In this document: positions 46,263 to 58,940 of the stretch, piece by piece
Layout: every line of letters starts with the position of its first letter
Numbering within the stretch: position 1 is the stretch's first letter
Source: Miscanthus floridulus
Taxonomy: Eukaryota > Streptophyta > Magnoliopsida > Poales > Poaceae
Reading direction: 5' to 3'
NCBI RefSeq assembly: GCF_019320115.1
Contig: NC_089591.1
Location: forward strand, 55,552,078 to 55,616,077
DNA length: 64,000 nucleotides
Translations under genes and position numbers: made by a program
Notes under the pieces: generated by a model
Seen by the model: only the letters and a program-made list of their open reading frames with translations
Told to the model about the DNA's origin: nothing
Database searches by the model: none

Positions 46263-47634
46263 TGTCGGGTACCTTAGAACGGGGTACCCCGAGCGAACAT
46301 CAAAGGGGTCGTTTAAGTCCCATAAAAAAACAAAGCTAGAAGGTAAGCCGTGGGCCCCTCACCCGCCACGACCGGGCCCACCAAGCCCTCCGCCTCGCCT
46401 CGAGCCTCGCACAGGAGGTCTCGGCGTCCTGACGCAATCTTCGCCTCGCGCGAGGCTCTCCACGGGAGGCCTCGGCAGGGGACACGATCTCCGCCTCGCG
46501 CGAGGCTCCCCACGGAAGGCCTCGGTAGGGGGTGCATTCTCCGTGTCGCGCGAGGCCTCTCGTGCAAGGCCTCGGCAAGGAGTCCGATCTCCATCTCGCG
46601 CGAGGCCTCATTCTCCATGTCGCTCGAGGCTGGTACGTCCGCGGCCCGTCGCCCCCCCTCCCCCGCCTCAGCCGACCCTCCCGACAGCGCGTCGTGTCTC
46701 ATTAATACCTCAATCACTCCCGCAATCTTAGCCGGACGAGGGCTCAATGCCACAGAATGGCCGATGGGATCTGAGGTCGCATCAGCGCCATACCGGCTGG
46801 GACAGGGCACGGCAGGGATTACCGGCCACTGTGTTCTGATGTTGTGCCCACGATCAGCGCCCACACTACACTATGTCCCGTGATCCTCGCCTCGAAAACA
46901 ACATCGCACGGACAACTTGGCCCGGGTCATCAGCCGCCCACTCGGGGCCTCGGCACTGTGCACCAAGGTCTTGGCTATCTTGGGGTTCATGCCCACCGAG
47001 ACCCCCCACTGCGGTGCAGCCTCGGCATCGACCAAGCCTCAGCCTCGCGCATAGTCTGTCCACAGCGGTTTGCACATCCACAGCCGCACCCACTCCGAGG
47101 CAGTCCCAGGGCTCTCATGACGCACAGGATCAGATGGGACTAGCACGCCGCCCCAGTGCTCCAAGGCCGGACCACTCCGACGACCATGCCGCCACAGGAA
47201 CAGGCCACAGGGCTCGGACATGCCGCCCCTGTTGGCACGACGCTGCATAGTTAACAACATGTACTATCCTTATCCTCCCTTCAACTATAAAAGGAGAGGA
47301 CTTGGGCCACTTAGGGAGAACGGAAAAAAGGGAGAACACCTTGTAACACACACACACATGCACACATCCCAGCCTCCTGAGAGCAACGTCTCAAGCGACC
47401 CACATGACACCTTGCCAAGACCTGGGACTAGCTCCCTCTCTCCCTAGCTTGTAACCCCCTACTACAAGCACTTCGGTGCAAGGAATATAAGATCAATCTC
47501 TCAGACTGGACGTAGGGCATCGATTGCCTAAACCAGTATAAACCTTGTGTCTCTTTGCATCACCATCCAGGATTAGGGGCACGTAGTTCAAATTCACTGG
47601 TTGGTTGAGGACCCCCCGGTCCGAAACACTGACA
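46263..47634 (+). repeat. 5' LTR of the gypsy element
   Basis: 1372 bp, TGTCGGGTACC...AACACTGACA. 46436-46640 contains four to five ~50-bp repeats, each with CTCGCGCGAG and AAGGCCTCGGCA-like words. It differs from the 3' LTR at scattered bases and by a few short indels. Confidence 0.95.
47286..47294 (+). promoter_or_regulatory. TATA box of the gypsy 5' LTR
   Basis: TATAAAAGG, conserved at 61882-61890 in the 3' LTR. Confidence 0.75.
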
Positions 47635-47654
47635 GTTGGCGCGCTAGGTAGGGG
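47635..47654 (+). other. Presumed primer-binding site of the gypsy element
   Basis: Immediately after the LTR comes GTTGGCGCGCTAGGTAGGGG. Position fits; the tRNA was not identified. Confidence 0.6.
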
Positions 47655-47692
47655 CCTCTGCGTGTCAGTTTCGTCATCCCAGCAAGTCCCGG

Positions 47693-50152
47693 ATGGCAGA
47701 CCCTGTACGACCATTGCGCCTCGACACGGTGGTTTGGTTTGGGAGCCTAGAGTTCATGTCTCTAGGGCATGAGTATGACATGGTACTCCTCACTCCTCGA
47801 GCCCCACCAACCGACGACGAAGTCATGCACTGATAGCCCAGGCGCAGGCGGCGCCCGAGCGGCCGCTCTCGCCGCGCTCGCCAGGCACGACGCGAGCAAG
47901 ACCACCCTGATGCTACATGAATCCGGGGTGGCACGCCGCTCCCCACCGATATCCTATGACCAGCTATTGGCATAGGGTCCCTGGCTGTGGACCTGTCTAG
48001 CCTGAGCTTAGACAAAGGAAAATCACCGATGACACGCGGTGATACCTAGTCGTCAAGCTCCGCTCCACCACTCCCTGAGGAGCCGATCCCGGCGGAGCAG
48101 AATCTGGCGATGGCACCATCCCCATACCCCTTTGGGTTAAGAAATGCCACCGCCTCTTACGCCTATGCTTACACTACCGCTCATGAGGATCCCTCAGAAC
48201 GCTGCCAGCGCTTCGCTCTCGACCTGCGCACCCACGCTGACTCCTCGGAGGAGGATGAGGCATGGCCCGAAATGGATTTCTCTGGACTCCACGACCCTGG
48301 GGCTATGCGCCAGTTGTTGGCCGCAAGTGATTACTGCCTCGGCTACCCCGACTCCGACGACGAGGGTACCTACGACCCCACTCGCGAATGTTTTCACGTC
48401 GGGCTCGGGACGCCGAGGGCGGGCGAAGAGGATGAGGGGGTAGGTAGCCGTTCCCCGCTTCGCCCAGGTACAGGCGCCGCCACACCTCCATGCATTGTCC
48501 TGCCGGCCGCACGAAACGAGATCCCCGCCCTTGCGCGACCTCAACGCCCAGACCTGGAACAACTCCGTGAGCTCTAGGCCAAGGTCGAACAAGACCAACT
48601 TCTTCTGCAGCAGCTTTGAGACACTCTCGAATAGGAACAGTGAGGTCACGACGAAGGTGGGGGAGCCCAACGGAGGGCCCGCGATGTGCATCACCGCATC
48701 CATGACGACGAAGGGAGTGAGCAACCCCCAGTCTTCAATCGCGCTAGCCAGAACATCGCGACTGCGGCAATGCTGGTCCGCGCAATGCCCGAGCCTTCTA
48801 CCACGGAGGGGCAGCGGGTCCACGGCGAGCTCTGGGATCTCTTAGAGACCGCCGCGGTTCAGCAGGCCGAGAGTTCCGCCTCCCGACGGCACGGGGGTGT
48901 CTTGAACCTGCCCGCGGCACCGCCTCGGTAGGACAGGGAAGCCTCGGCTCGACCCGAGCCCGCTCGAGCGCCGATAGCCCATAGGGTCCCCGTGCTTTTG
49001 GACCGCCTCGGCAATCGGCGCGAGGTGTAGGGAGACCATGAGGTGGCCAGTAGGCGATGACGCCACGACAATGAGGGGCCCGCTCAGGGCTACCACCCAC
49101 ACCGAGACGGTCGCTATGATAGCGAGGAGGACCACAGTCCTTCTCCTGAACCACCAGGCCCTCGGGTCTTTAGCAGGGCCATCCACGCTGCCCTTTTCTC
49201 GGCCCGGTTTCACCAACCAGCCAATCTCGCGAAATATAGCGGCGAGACCAACCCCGAACTCTGGCTTGCCGATTACCACCTGGCCTGCCAGCTAGGTGGC
49301 GTAGATGATGACCTGCTCATCATCCGCAACCTCCCCTTGCTCTTGTCAGACTCAGCGCGAGCCTAGCTCGAGCACCTTCCTCCCTCACAAATCCACGACT
49401 GGCGCGACTTGGTTAGGATCTTCGTCGGGAACTTCCAAGGCACATACGTGCGCCCTGGGAATTCCTAGGACCTTAAAAGCTGTCGCCAGAAGCCGAACGA
49501 GTCTCTCCGAGACTTCATCCGGTGCTTCTCCAAACAGTGCACCGAGTTGCCCAGCGTCGGCGACTCAGAGATCGTCCAGGCTTTCCTCTCCGGCACCACC
49601 TGCCGAGACCTAGTTCGAGAGTTAGGTTGGAACGTACCACGCTCCGCTGCCGCGCTCCTCGACATTGCCACCAACTTCGCCTCGGGCGAGGAGGCTGTCG
49701 GAGCCATCTTCCCCGACAACGACTCCAAGGGAAAGCGGAGGGACGAGGCCCCCGAGGCCTCGGCCTCCCACCTCCCTAAGAGAAAGAAAAAGGGGCGCCT
49801 AGGGAAGCAGGAGGTCCTAGAGGCCGATCTGGTCAGGGCCACAGAATGCAAGAATCCCCGAGGCCCTAGGCCTTTCGACGAAATGCTCAAGAAACCATGC
49901 CCTTATCACCAAGGCTCGGTCAAGCACGCCCTCGAGGATTGCTCCATGTTGCGACGTTACTATGCTAGGCTCAGGCTCCCCAACGACAACGCCAAGCGGA
50001 AGGGCGCCGACGATCGGGATGAAGACAAGGACGACAGTTCCCCGAGGTACGAATGCCTTCATGATCTTCGGTGGGCCCTCGGCGTGCCTTACGGCGCGGC
50101 AGCGCAAGAGGGAACGCCGAGAAGTCTTCTCGATCAAGGTGGCCACCCCTAG
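47693..50152 (+). pseudogene. Gypsy gag
   Basis: One frame runs from ATG 47693 (MADPVRPLRL) to TAG 50150-50152, broken by stops at 47831, 48575, 48617, 48632, 48641, 49364 and 49466 among others. The retrotrans_gag domain is at about 49215-49700 (NLAKYSGETNPELWLADYHL, RDLVRIFVGNF, PNESLRDFIRCFSKQ). A modified knuckle CPYHQGSVKHALEDC is at about 49898-49942. Gag would build the particle and bind RNA. Confidence 0.87.
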
Positions 50153-50845
50153 TACCTTAACTGGTCTCGAGAGGCAATCACCTTCGATCGAGATGACCAC
50201 CCTTACCATGTTCCGAATCCCAAGCAGTACCCACTGGTTGTCGACCCGATCATCGGCAACACCCGACTCTCCAAGGTACTGATGGACGGAGGCAGCGGCC
50301 TCAACATCCTCTACGTCAATACCCTGGAGCTCTTGGAGATCGACCGGTCGAGGCTCCAAGGCGACGTCACCCCCTTCCACGGCATCATGCCAGGGAAGTG
50401 CACGCGACCCATTGGGCGCATCGACCTTCCTGTCTGTTTCGGCACTCCCTCCAACTACCGCAAGGAAGTCCTTACCTTCGAGGTAGCCAGGTTCGGGGAG
50501 CCTACCACGCCATCCTGGGGCGGCCATGCTATGCCAAGTTCATGGCAGTCCCCAACTATACCTACCTCAAGCTCAAGATGCCAGGCCCTAGCAGTATCAT
50601 CAAAATTGAGTCCACGTACGAACATGCATACGACTGCGACGTTGACTGCATCGAGTACGCTGAGGCTCTTGCAGAGGCCGAGACCCTCATCGCCCACCTT
50701 GACCAACTCAGTGGCGAGGCGCCTAACTCCAAGCGTCACGTGGGGGCGTTCGAGCCCGCGAAAGCCATCAAACTCGTCTCGGTCGACCCCGCCTGCCCCG
50801 ACGACCGAGCGCTGAGGATCAGCGCCACCCTCGACATCAAATAGG
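50153..50845 (+). pseudogene. Gypsy protease region
   Basis: YLNWSREAITFDRDDHP, then VLMDGGSGLNILYVNTLELL with the Asp active site in the DGGS form typical of this lineage. A one-base shift near 50500 moves the frame, after which YHAILGRPCYAKFMAVPNY continues to TAG at 50842-50844. The stop at 50150-50152 separates it from gag. Confidence 0.87.
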
Positions 50846-51888
50846 AAGCCGTGCTCGTCGACTTTCTCCGTGCAAACGCCGACATATTTGCATGGAGTCC
50901 CTCGGACATGCTGGGCATACCGAGGGAGGTCACCGAGCATGCCCTGGACATCCAGGCCAGATCTAGGCCGGTGAGGCAACGCCTGCGCCGCTTCGACGAG
51001 GAAAAGCATAGGGCCATCGGTGAGGAGATATAGAAACTCTTGGCGGCCAGATTCATCAAAGAAGTGTCCCACCCAGAGTGGTTGGCTAACCCCATGTTAG
51101 TCAAGAAGAAAAATGGGAAATGGAGGATGTGCGTGGACTACACCAGTTTGAACAAAGCCTGTCCAAAAGTCCCCTTTCCATTACCCCGAATCGATCAAAT
51201 CGTTGATTCCACGGTAGGGTGCGAGACCTTGTCTTTCCTTGATGCATATTCTGGTTACCATCAAATCAAGATGAAAGAGTCAGACCAGCTTGCGACTTCT
51301 TTCATCACACCATTAGGCATGTACTGCTACGTGACTATGCCTTTCGGCCTCAGAAACGCAGGTGCCATGTACCAGCGGTGCATGACCCAGGTCTTTGACG
51401 ACAACATTGGGTGGACCGTCGAGGCCTACGTAGACGACATCGTAGTCAAGACCAGAAAGGCCGAGGATCTCATCGACGACTTGAGGATAACCTTCAAATG
51501 CCTTAGAGAGAAGGGCATCAAGCTCAATCCCAAGAAGTGTGTGTTCGGGGTCCCCCGAGGCATGCTCTTGGGATTCATAGTCTCAGAACGCGGCATTGAA
51601 GCCAACCCAGAGAAGGTCTCGGCCATAACCAGCATGGGACCAATCGGAGACCTCAAGGGAGTACAAAGGGTCATGGGATGCCTTGCGGCCCTGAGTCGCT
51701 TCATCTCGCGCCTCGGCGAAAAAGGTTTGCCTCTATACCGACTCTTGAGAAAATCCGAGCGTTTTTCCTGGACCCCCAAGGACGAAGAAGCCCTCGATAG
51801 ACTCAAGAGGCTGCTCACAAATCCTCCCGTCCTAGTACCCCTGGCCAGGGACGAGGCCCTCTTACTCTATGTCGCCGCAACGACCTAA
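50846..51888 (+). pseudogene. Gypsy reverse transcriptase and start of RNase H
   Basis: Linker 50851-51033 (stop TAG 51031-51033). Then RVT_1: KWRMCVDYTSLNKACP, LSFLDAYSGYHQIKM with the first Asp, FGLRNAGAMYQRCM, and the catalytic YVDD at about 51427. 51700-51888 begins the RNase H (FSWTPKDEEALDRLK). TAA at 51886-51888. The reverse transcriptase core itself (51040-51885) is open. Confidence 0.92.
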
Positions 51889-52836
51889 GTGGTCAGCACT
51901 GCCGTAGTGGTAGAGAGGCAGGAAGAGGGGCATACTCTACCCACCCAACGACCTTTTTATTTCATCAGTGAGGTGCTCTCTGAGACCAAAGCACGCCACC
52001 CCCACATCCAGAAGCTGGTCTATGCCATGGTCCTGGCCTGGCGCAAACTGCATCACTACTTCGAGTCTCACCCAGTGACTGTGGTATCATCTTTTCCCCT
52101 AGGGGAGATAGTTCATAACCGGAAGGCCTTGGGCAGGATAGCCAAGTGGGCCATCGAGCTTATGGGGGAAACCTTGACTTTTGCGCCTCGAAAAGCGATC
52201 AAGTCTCATGTCTTGGCCAATTTCATGGCTGAGTGGACAGACACCCAACTGCCACTGGCTCAAACTCAGACGGAGTGCTAGACCCTGTACTTCGACGGAT
52301 CCCTCATGAAAACCGGGGTAGGTGCGGGTCTGCTGTTCATCTCGCCCCTCGGAGTACACATGTGCTACCTGGTGCGGCTCCACTTTGCTGCCTCCAACAA
52401 CATGGTAGAGTACGAGGCCTTCATCAATGGCTTACAAGTCGCCATCGAACTTGGGGCACGGTGCCTCGACATCCGAGGCGACTCGTGGCTCATCATAGAT
52501 CAAGTGATGAAGGAGTCAAATTGCCTTGACCCCAAAATGGAGGCTTACTGCAAGTTGGTACGATGCCAAGAAGACAAGTTCAACGGTCTCGAACTAAATC
52601 ACGTCGCGCGGAAGTACAACGAGGCCGCCGACGAGCTGGCAAAGATGGCCTCGGCACGGGCTCCGGTCCCCTCAAACGTCTTCACCAGAGACCTCCACAA
52701 ACCTTCCATTGGCTACACCTCAACAAAAGAGGAGGGCCCACCTATGGAACCCACGGCAAAGCTTGATGCCCCCTCTGCTACTGAGACCCCCTCGATCGAG
52801 CCCGAGGTCATGGAAGTCAACACTGAGCCTCCGTAG
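51889..52836 (+). pseudogene. Gypsy RNase H end and second (archaeal-type) RNase H
   Basis: 51889-52278 finishes the first RNase H, with HHYFESHPVTVV and the following connection-like segment (HNRKALGRIAKWAIEL). After TAG 52279-52281 comes the second RNase H: LYFDGSLMKTGVGAGL (Asp), NNMVEYEAFINGL (Glu), LDIRGDSWLIIDQV (Asp), YNEAADELA (Asp). Ends at TAG 52834-52836 after an acidic Pro/Glu linker. A dual RNase H is characteristic of the plant Tat lineage. Confidence 0.9.
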
Positions 52837-54089
52837 ACTGATCAGGATGTGGATTGGTGAGTCCTGTTCCTCGATTGGCTTGATCGGGGGAGCTTCCTGG
52901 CGACAGAACCGAAGCGCGACGGCTTGCGCGCCGAGCCAAGACCTTCGCCCTCTATAATGACGAATTGTACAGGCGAAGTCCCTTAGGTGTCCTCCAACGA
53001 TGTATCACTACCGAGGCGGGCCAAGCCCTGCTTTGGGACTTGCACGTAGGCGCCTGTGGGCACCATGCGGCGCCTCAAACGCTCATAGGGAACGCTTTCC
53101 GCCAAGGGTTCTACTGGCCGATGGCGGTCGCCGACGCTACCAAGCTAGTACGCTCCTACGAAGGATGCCAGTACTATGCTCGGCAGACACATCTCCCGGC
53201 CCTAGCCCTACAAACCATCCCCATCACATGGCCGTTCGCTGTGTGGGGGCTCGACATGGTCGGGCCCCTGCAAAAGGCCCCCGGGGGCTACACCCATCTA
53301 CTGGTATCAATCAACAAGTTCTCCAAATGGATCGAGACTTGTCCGATCAATCGAATCAAATCCGAGCAGGCGGTGTTGTTCTTCACTGACATTATCCACA
53401 GGTTTGGGGTCCCCAACACCATCATCACCGACAACGGGACGCAGTTCACTGGCAAAAAGTTCCTGACGTTTTGCGACGACCACCACATCCATGTGGCCTG
53501 GTCGGCCGTAGGACACCCAAGGACCAACGGCCAAGTAGAGCGTGCCAACGGCATGATCCTACAAGGCCTCAAGCCAAGGATTCACAACGGGTTGAAAAAG
53601 TTTGGCAAGAAATGGCTCGCCGAACTCCCGTCGGTCATCTAGAGCCTGAGGAACACTCCAAGCCGAGCCATGGGGTTCATGCCTTTCTTCCTGGTCTATG
53701 GGGCTAAGGCCATCCTCCCCACCGACTTGGAATATGGTTCCCCAAGGCTACAAGCCTATAACGAACAAAGTAACCGCACCACCCAAGAGGACGCCCTCGA
53801 TCAACTAGAGGAAGCCCGAGACGTCGCGCTACTACACATGGCCAAATACCAGCAGAGCCTACGGCGCTATCAGGCCCGACGCGTCTGAGGCTGAGACATG
53901 AAGGTAGGCGACCTGGTGTTGAGGCTAGCATAGAGCAATAAGGGCCGCCACAAGCTGACCCCACCATGGGAAGGACCGTACATCATCGCCCAAGTACTGA
54001 AGCCCGAGACCTACAAGCTGGCCAACGAGAAGGGCGAAGTCTTCACCAACGCTTGGAACATAGAACAACTACGTCGCTTTTATTCCTAA
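52837..54089 (+). pseudogene. Gypsy integrase
   Basis: Another frame from about 52880. The zinc-binding HHCC domain (HVGACGHH ... CQYY) is at 53040-53175. The core has LDMVGPL (Asp), IITDNGTQF (Asp) and HPRTNGQVERAN (Glu). The C-terminal part (LPTDLEYGSPRL; KVGDLVLRLA; GPYIIAQVL) ends at TAA 54087-54089. Stops at 53640-53642, 53886-53888, shortly after it and 53931-53933 break it. No chromodomain is seen, as expected for Tat. Confidence 0.92.
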
Positions 54090-54657
54090 ATTTCCAAGCA
54101 TTGTATATGTCGTTTCTCGAAATACAATTAAAAAGCGTTCTTTAGTTGGTATAATTTTTCGAGAAACCCCCCGAGCCCATCGTAGGTCACAGCAATTCGG
54201 TAACATGGCAAGGGAGACTCGGCTCTGCCTCGGTAGAACCAAGCCTCCCTCGGGGGCTAGATGGGGGACTCCCCCCTAGGCCCCACACACCATTCTTCAG
54301 TTGTTTTTCGCAAAAATTTCTACGCCAAGACTCTAGCAGGTTCTGACGAATCAGTTGTAAAAACTCCTTGGACCAAGGTCTATTTCCTAAGCAAGAGGCC
54401 GGTAGAGCCGCGAGATGGCCTACGCCTCCGGGCTATGGCACTCCCTCACTACCTCTCGCCCAAGGGACGGCTTAGGCCCCAAAGGGGTGTTTTGCAAATG
54501 AAATCTGATCAGGAGCAATAGAGGGCAGAGGCTCGGAAACATAAGAAAAATAACTAAGAAACACAAATACTTCAGAAATAAAGGCCTCGACGGCCGCAAG
54601 CGTTATGATATAAAAATAACTCCTACTCTATTTTTACATAAGCCCCTAGGGCCCAGA
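54090..54657. other. Spacer between convergent gypsy genes
   Basis: 570 bp between the integrase stop and the end of the antisense gene. It must hold both 3' ends; AATAAA-like words occur on each strand. No gene. Confidence 0.5.
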
Positions 54658-57600
54658 TCAAGGCTCAGGGCCTTCAACACCGGTGGGTGATAGGGGAGGA
54701 ACCACCTCCTCTTCAAAGAGCATCGCCAGCGCCGTGCCAGGGCCTTCCGCCGCCTCCATCAGCTTTGTGACCGCCGTGTCAGCCTCCTTGTTATCATCAG
54801 GCAGGACATACCCATCACTGATGGCTAGGAGGTCGACGCCGACATAGTGAGAAGAGATGACGGCCAACGCACGCTTAACACCCGTGTGCAGCGCTCCTCG
54901 GAGTCGCTCACGCATCTGGTTGCTCAGCGTGATCAAATGGCTCCCCAGGGAGCTGCCTGACTGAACCCCTTCAACCTCTAGGGCCTCGTAGGCGGAAAGG
55001 ATAGCACGCTTCAGCGCCTCGTGCTCCCCGATCTCGGTCTTGAGCACCGTCTACACCGCGCTGGAAGCCTCGGCGGCCCGAGTAACCTTTGCCTCTGACT
55101 CTGCACCATAGAAAATGGAATGAGGTCGAGCGAGGGAAAAAACAACCTAAGTTAGGGGCGGAAGCCCACGGAACTCACCCTTGGCCTTCTGCTCCCAGCA
55201 TTGGGTCTCGACCTGACAGGCCTCAGCTTTCTCCTTCCAGCGCAGGGCCTCAGCCCGGGAAGCCTCGGCTTCCTCCTTCAAGCGCTGGGCCTCGACCCGA
55301 GAAGCCTCGGCTGCCCTGGAAGCTTCACCCCCAGCTCTACGTCGCATAAGGGAGTTAGGGAGCAAACATAAGGAAAAGAAAACAAAAGGAGGGGAGAAAA
55401 ACTCACCCTCAACCGTCCCCCTCCAAACCATAGCCTCAGTTTGCGAGGCCTCAGCTGCAGCAAGGGCCTCATCCAAGGCACTTTTCGTCAACTGGAGCGA
55501 CTCCTATTCCACCCCCAGCTGCCCCGTGAGAGCCGCGGCCGAGGCCGTAGCTTCAATGGCTCGGCCCCTGAAGGCATCCCGATCGCGGGCTGCGCGGGTG
55601 AGCTCCTCCTCCAACTCCTTCACCCGCACTGCTAGAGGGGCGAGCTGCGTCTGGGCCATGGCCGCCTTGACCTTCGCATCAGCACAACGAAGGCGGAGGT
55701 CCTCTACCTCTGCGCTCCGCGCCGACAGGAGCTCGTTGGCGCCGGCAAGAAGGCCCTTCTACCGCTGAAGCTGGTCCTAGACGCCCCTCTCCCATCGGAG
55801 AAAGACCGACTTCCCAAGGGACTAGGTCTCGAGCTCCTGGGGAAGCAGAACAGGGGTCATTAATTGCAACAAAACCAGAAAAGGACAACATCGCGCGAGA
55901 AAGGAAAACACGAACCTGGGTGACTCTGGGCAGTTCGTCGGCCACCACGGTTAGGGCCGTCCGTAGCGACCGCTCCACCAGCTGGTGGTATTGCTCGAAG
56001 GTGCCCCAACGCCCGCCCTCGGCTACGTCCTCAAGGGCGAATAGAGGCTCCCCCTCAGGGTCGTCCTAGCTCCGCCACAGTACCCGCGGGTGATCCCACC
56101 CGCGAGGCTCGGGTCGCGCCCGCACGAGGGCCGAGTTTCCCTCATCCAAGACCGGCGCCGATTGTTCCACGACACCGGCATCCTCAGCCTCGACCACCTC
56201 CCATGCTCAGAAAGTATCGTTGGAGGAGATCGGATAGATCTCCGCCTCCCGGGCACTCTCTCACAACAATGGCGACCCCTGAACCAAGGGCGCCTCCGAG
56301 GCCTCCGCCGCCTTCATCTTCGCCTCCTGGGCAGATGGCCTCGCTGCCATTACGGTGGCATTGGTGGCCTCGGGGGCTCCAGCCTCTGCCATCGTGGCCT
56401 CAGAGGACGCAAAAACACCGACCGTGGCCACTATGGTCTTGGCGGTCTTGGGCGCCCTGTCCTCCGTCGCCTCAGCCTCGAAGACCCCAGGGGCCTCAGC
56501 AACCAAGGGCACGCCGGCCCCATCCGACTCATGAGCCTCGCCCCTATGGGGCGGAGGTGCTCCCTCCCTTGTCTATATAGGGGCCACCTCAGCAGCCCCT
56601 CCTTGGGCGGCTAGCTCCTTCGGGTCGACCCTCGCCGATGCCGTGCCATGTTGGATAGCGGCTTGTGCCTCCACCACCAAATGGGCGGAGGAGCCAGGGC
56701 TCGCCTTAAGCGCCTTAAGGGGCGCCAAGGGGAGCTCGTCCGAAGGCCACTTCTGACTAAGGAAAAATAACCTACAGGGTCAGCGCGAGACCAAAAAAGT
56801 GAACGGAAGGCACTATGACCCTGCCAAAAATACACTTACCTTGAACGGGGCGGCAGCCGCTTCGCCACGGCAAACCTTGTCCGCAACGGTAGAGGCGACG
56901 GCAGAGGCGTCGCCTCCATATCCATCGGCGCCGGTCTGTCCTCAATGGAGCCCGGCGCCCCTTCGGTCCTCTACGGGGGCGGTGGCGTCGCCTCCACCGC
57001 CACCTGCTCCACCACGGCCACCGAGCCTACCGGGCTGACGGCGCGTTTGCCTAATGCCCATGCCTCGGGCATGTCGGCCTCGGCCCCAAAGCGGGCAACC
57101 GCCGGCCCCGGGTCCGCTTCTCCTCCCCCTCTCGGGGGTGCTGGGCTGCTTGCCGACACCCCAGGTGCCACCTCCACGACGTCAGGAAGGTGGTCCAGGG
57201 GACCTTGCCCCACCTCGCCCCCATCATCCCCGTCCGAGGCCTCCATCGACAGCGACGTCGATGGGGATTCCTCCAACGGGAGACCATCCTTCCGTTGTTG
57301 GTGGCGACGCTTATCTAGCTCCTCGCGCACAAGGATTTGCTTTGTGCGCTTCGCCACCTTGGCGTCTTTCCGCTTTTTCTGTGCATCGGCATGCGCGTGG
57401 TTGATCACCCGCCGCCTCACGTCCTTGGGGATGGGCGGTGGAGAGGAACGCACGTCCCTCATCCCCTACAGGAACGACGGACGCGCATAAGGAAACAAGG
57501 GGTAAGGGGAGATTGAGGAGGCTCGGAGGCTATAGTGGCACACGACTTACCAGTGAGAGGAACCCCCGCGATGGCCACATCACGATAGGGGTCAAGTTGT

Positions 57601-58503
57601 CACCCCTCAGCTTCGCCTCTACCGTCTCCCCTACCCGACGAAGAATTTCCTCATCGAAAAGGGCAGAGGAGGACATCCGGGTGGCCTCAATGGGCTCACC
57701 CGACTTCATCTCGAACAGCCGCCGGCGCCGAGCCATCAGCGGCAGCACCCTCCGGTGGTGGAAGGCGGCCATGACCATAGCCACAGTGAGACTGTGGCCC
57801 CGTAGCCTCGCCAGCTCCTCCAGAAGCGGCTGCAGCTTGGGCTGGTCGTCCTTTGGGACGCCGTACTTCCATCTCTCCGAGTAACTCCCCACAATCTGCC
57901 TAGTGTAGGGGGGAAGTCCTCCGTCGTCGTTGCGGAGGTAGAACCAACTCGTGTACCACCGGTGATTGGAGGACGCGAGTTGGGCCAGGATATAGAGGTG
58001 TAGGCGGTCCTAATGTACTTGGAGAGTGCAGCCGCCGGCCCTCGTTGCCTTCCTCTTACCTGATGTGCCCGTCGGCTTGGTAGTATGCCCCGCCCAGAAT
58101 AGGTGGAGCCACAACTCCCAATGGGGAGCAATCCCCAAATACCCCTCGCAGACGACAACAAAGATAGCCGCCTGAGCGATGGAGTTAGGATTGAAGTTGT
58201 GGAGCTCCACGCCGTAGTAGTGCAGGAGCGCCCACATGAACTGGTCCGCCGGGATGCCGAGGCTGCGCTCGTGAAAGGAGACGAAGCTCACGACGTAGCC
58301 GTCACGAGGCCTCGGCTCTGGCTCGCCGTATGGAGCAATCCACTCTGGCCTGGTGGGGTCTGTCACCGGGCGAAGGAGTCCACCATCGACAAGCAACTGA
58401 AGCATCTCCTCGGTGACATCCGACGAATCCTAGGGGTCCGCCTCGACAACGACGATGTCGCCGACCATGGGTGCGATGGAGGAATCGGGTGCGGCGGTGA
58501 GTT
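54658..58503 (-). pseudogene. Antisense accessory gene of the gypsy element (Transposase_28-type)
   Basis: Minus-strand coding pieces, probably exons. 58468-58010 (YVVSFVSFHERSLGIPADQF, YGVELHNFNPNSIAQAAIFV, CEGYLGIAPHWELWLHLF) matches the family named putative gypsy-type transposon, PF04195. 57892-57530 continues it; 57462-56971 is basic then acidic; 56512-56261 is Ala/Glu-rich. 55490-55150 is a coiled coil of SRAEALRWKEKAEA-type repeats. 55047-54658 is a conserved-looking end (LRGALHTGVKRALAVISSHY). Function unknown. TAG near 58435 and several frame breaks suggest decay, but splicing could explain some of them. Confidence 0.75.
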
Positions 58504-58940
58504 TTTTCTCTCTCTCCCACGCTCTCGCTTTTTTCTCGCTTTCTCCCTAGGCTCGCTCTTCTCTCCTCTTCTTCCTGGCACCCGATGCTCTAGCGATGGC
58601 TCGATGGAGGCAGTGCTAATGCAGGCAAGGTAATATGAGGAGGGGTGAGACCCTTCGGGTATTTATGCAGGGAGGAGGCGAAACAAACGAGCGACAAAAT
58701 CGGGGAGGTTTTCCCCCCGATCCGGCGCAGTTAACCACGAGCCGATTTCGCCGGCCCACGCGCTCATGTCTCCCGCATTAAATGCGAGGATAGTTATGTC
58801 CCATCCACCACATCATGCTCAGCCACTACGGCAGCAGGCATCATTTCGCCTCCCCATGAAACCGCCTCAAAAGGCGCGCCTCCTGTTGCCGAGCCAATAG
58901 GGAAGATATTCCCCGCGGCCTATTCCTTTCGTATGAAGGA
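58504..58940. other. Upstream region of the antisense gene
   Basis: On the minus strand this is the presumed promoter and leader. A minus-strand TATA-like word (ATAAATACC at about 58660) lies about 190 bp before the first coding ATG. No gene. Confidence 0.4.

Noticed and set aside
46313..47260. Long open frames within the gypsy LTR (and again at 60732-62043)
   Set aside because: They arise from the GC-rich repeat composition of the LTR, differ between strands and have no family resemblance.
48194..48823. 209-residue minus-strand frame
   Set aside because: Shadow of the gypsy gag frame, which continues on the plus strand in one register.
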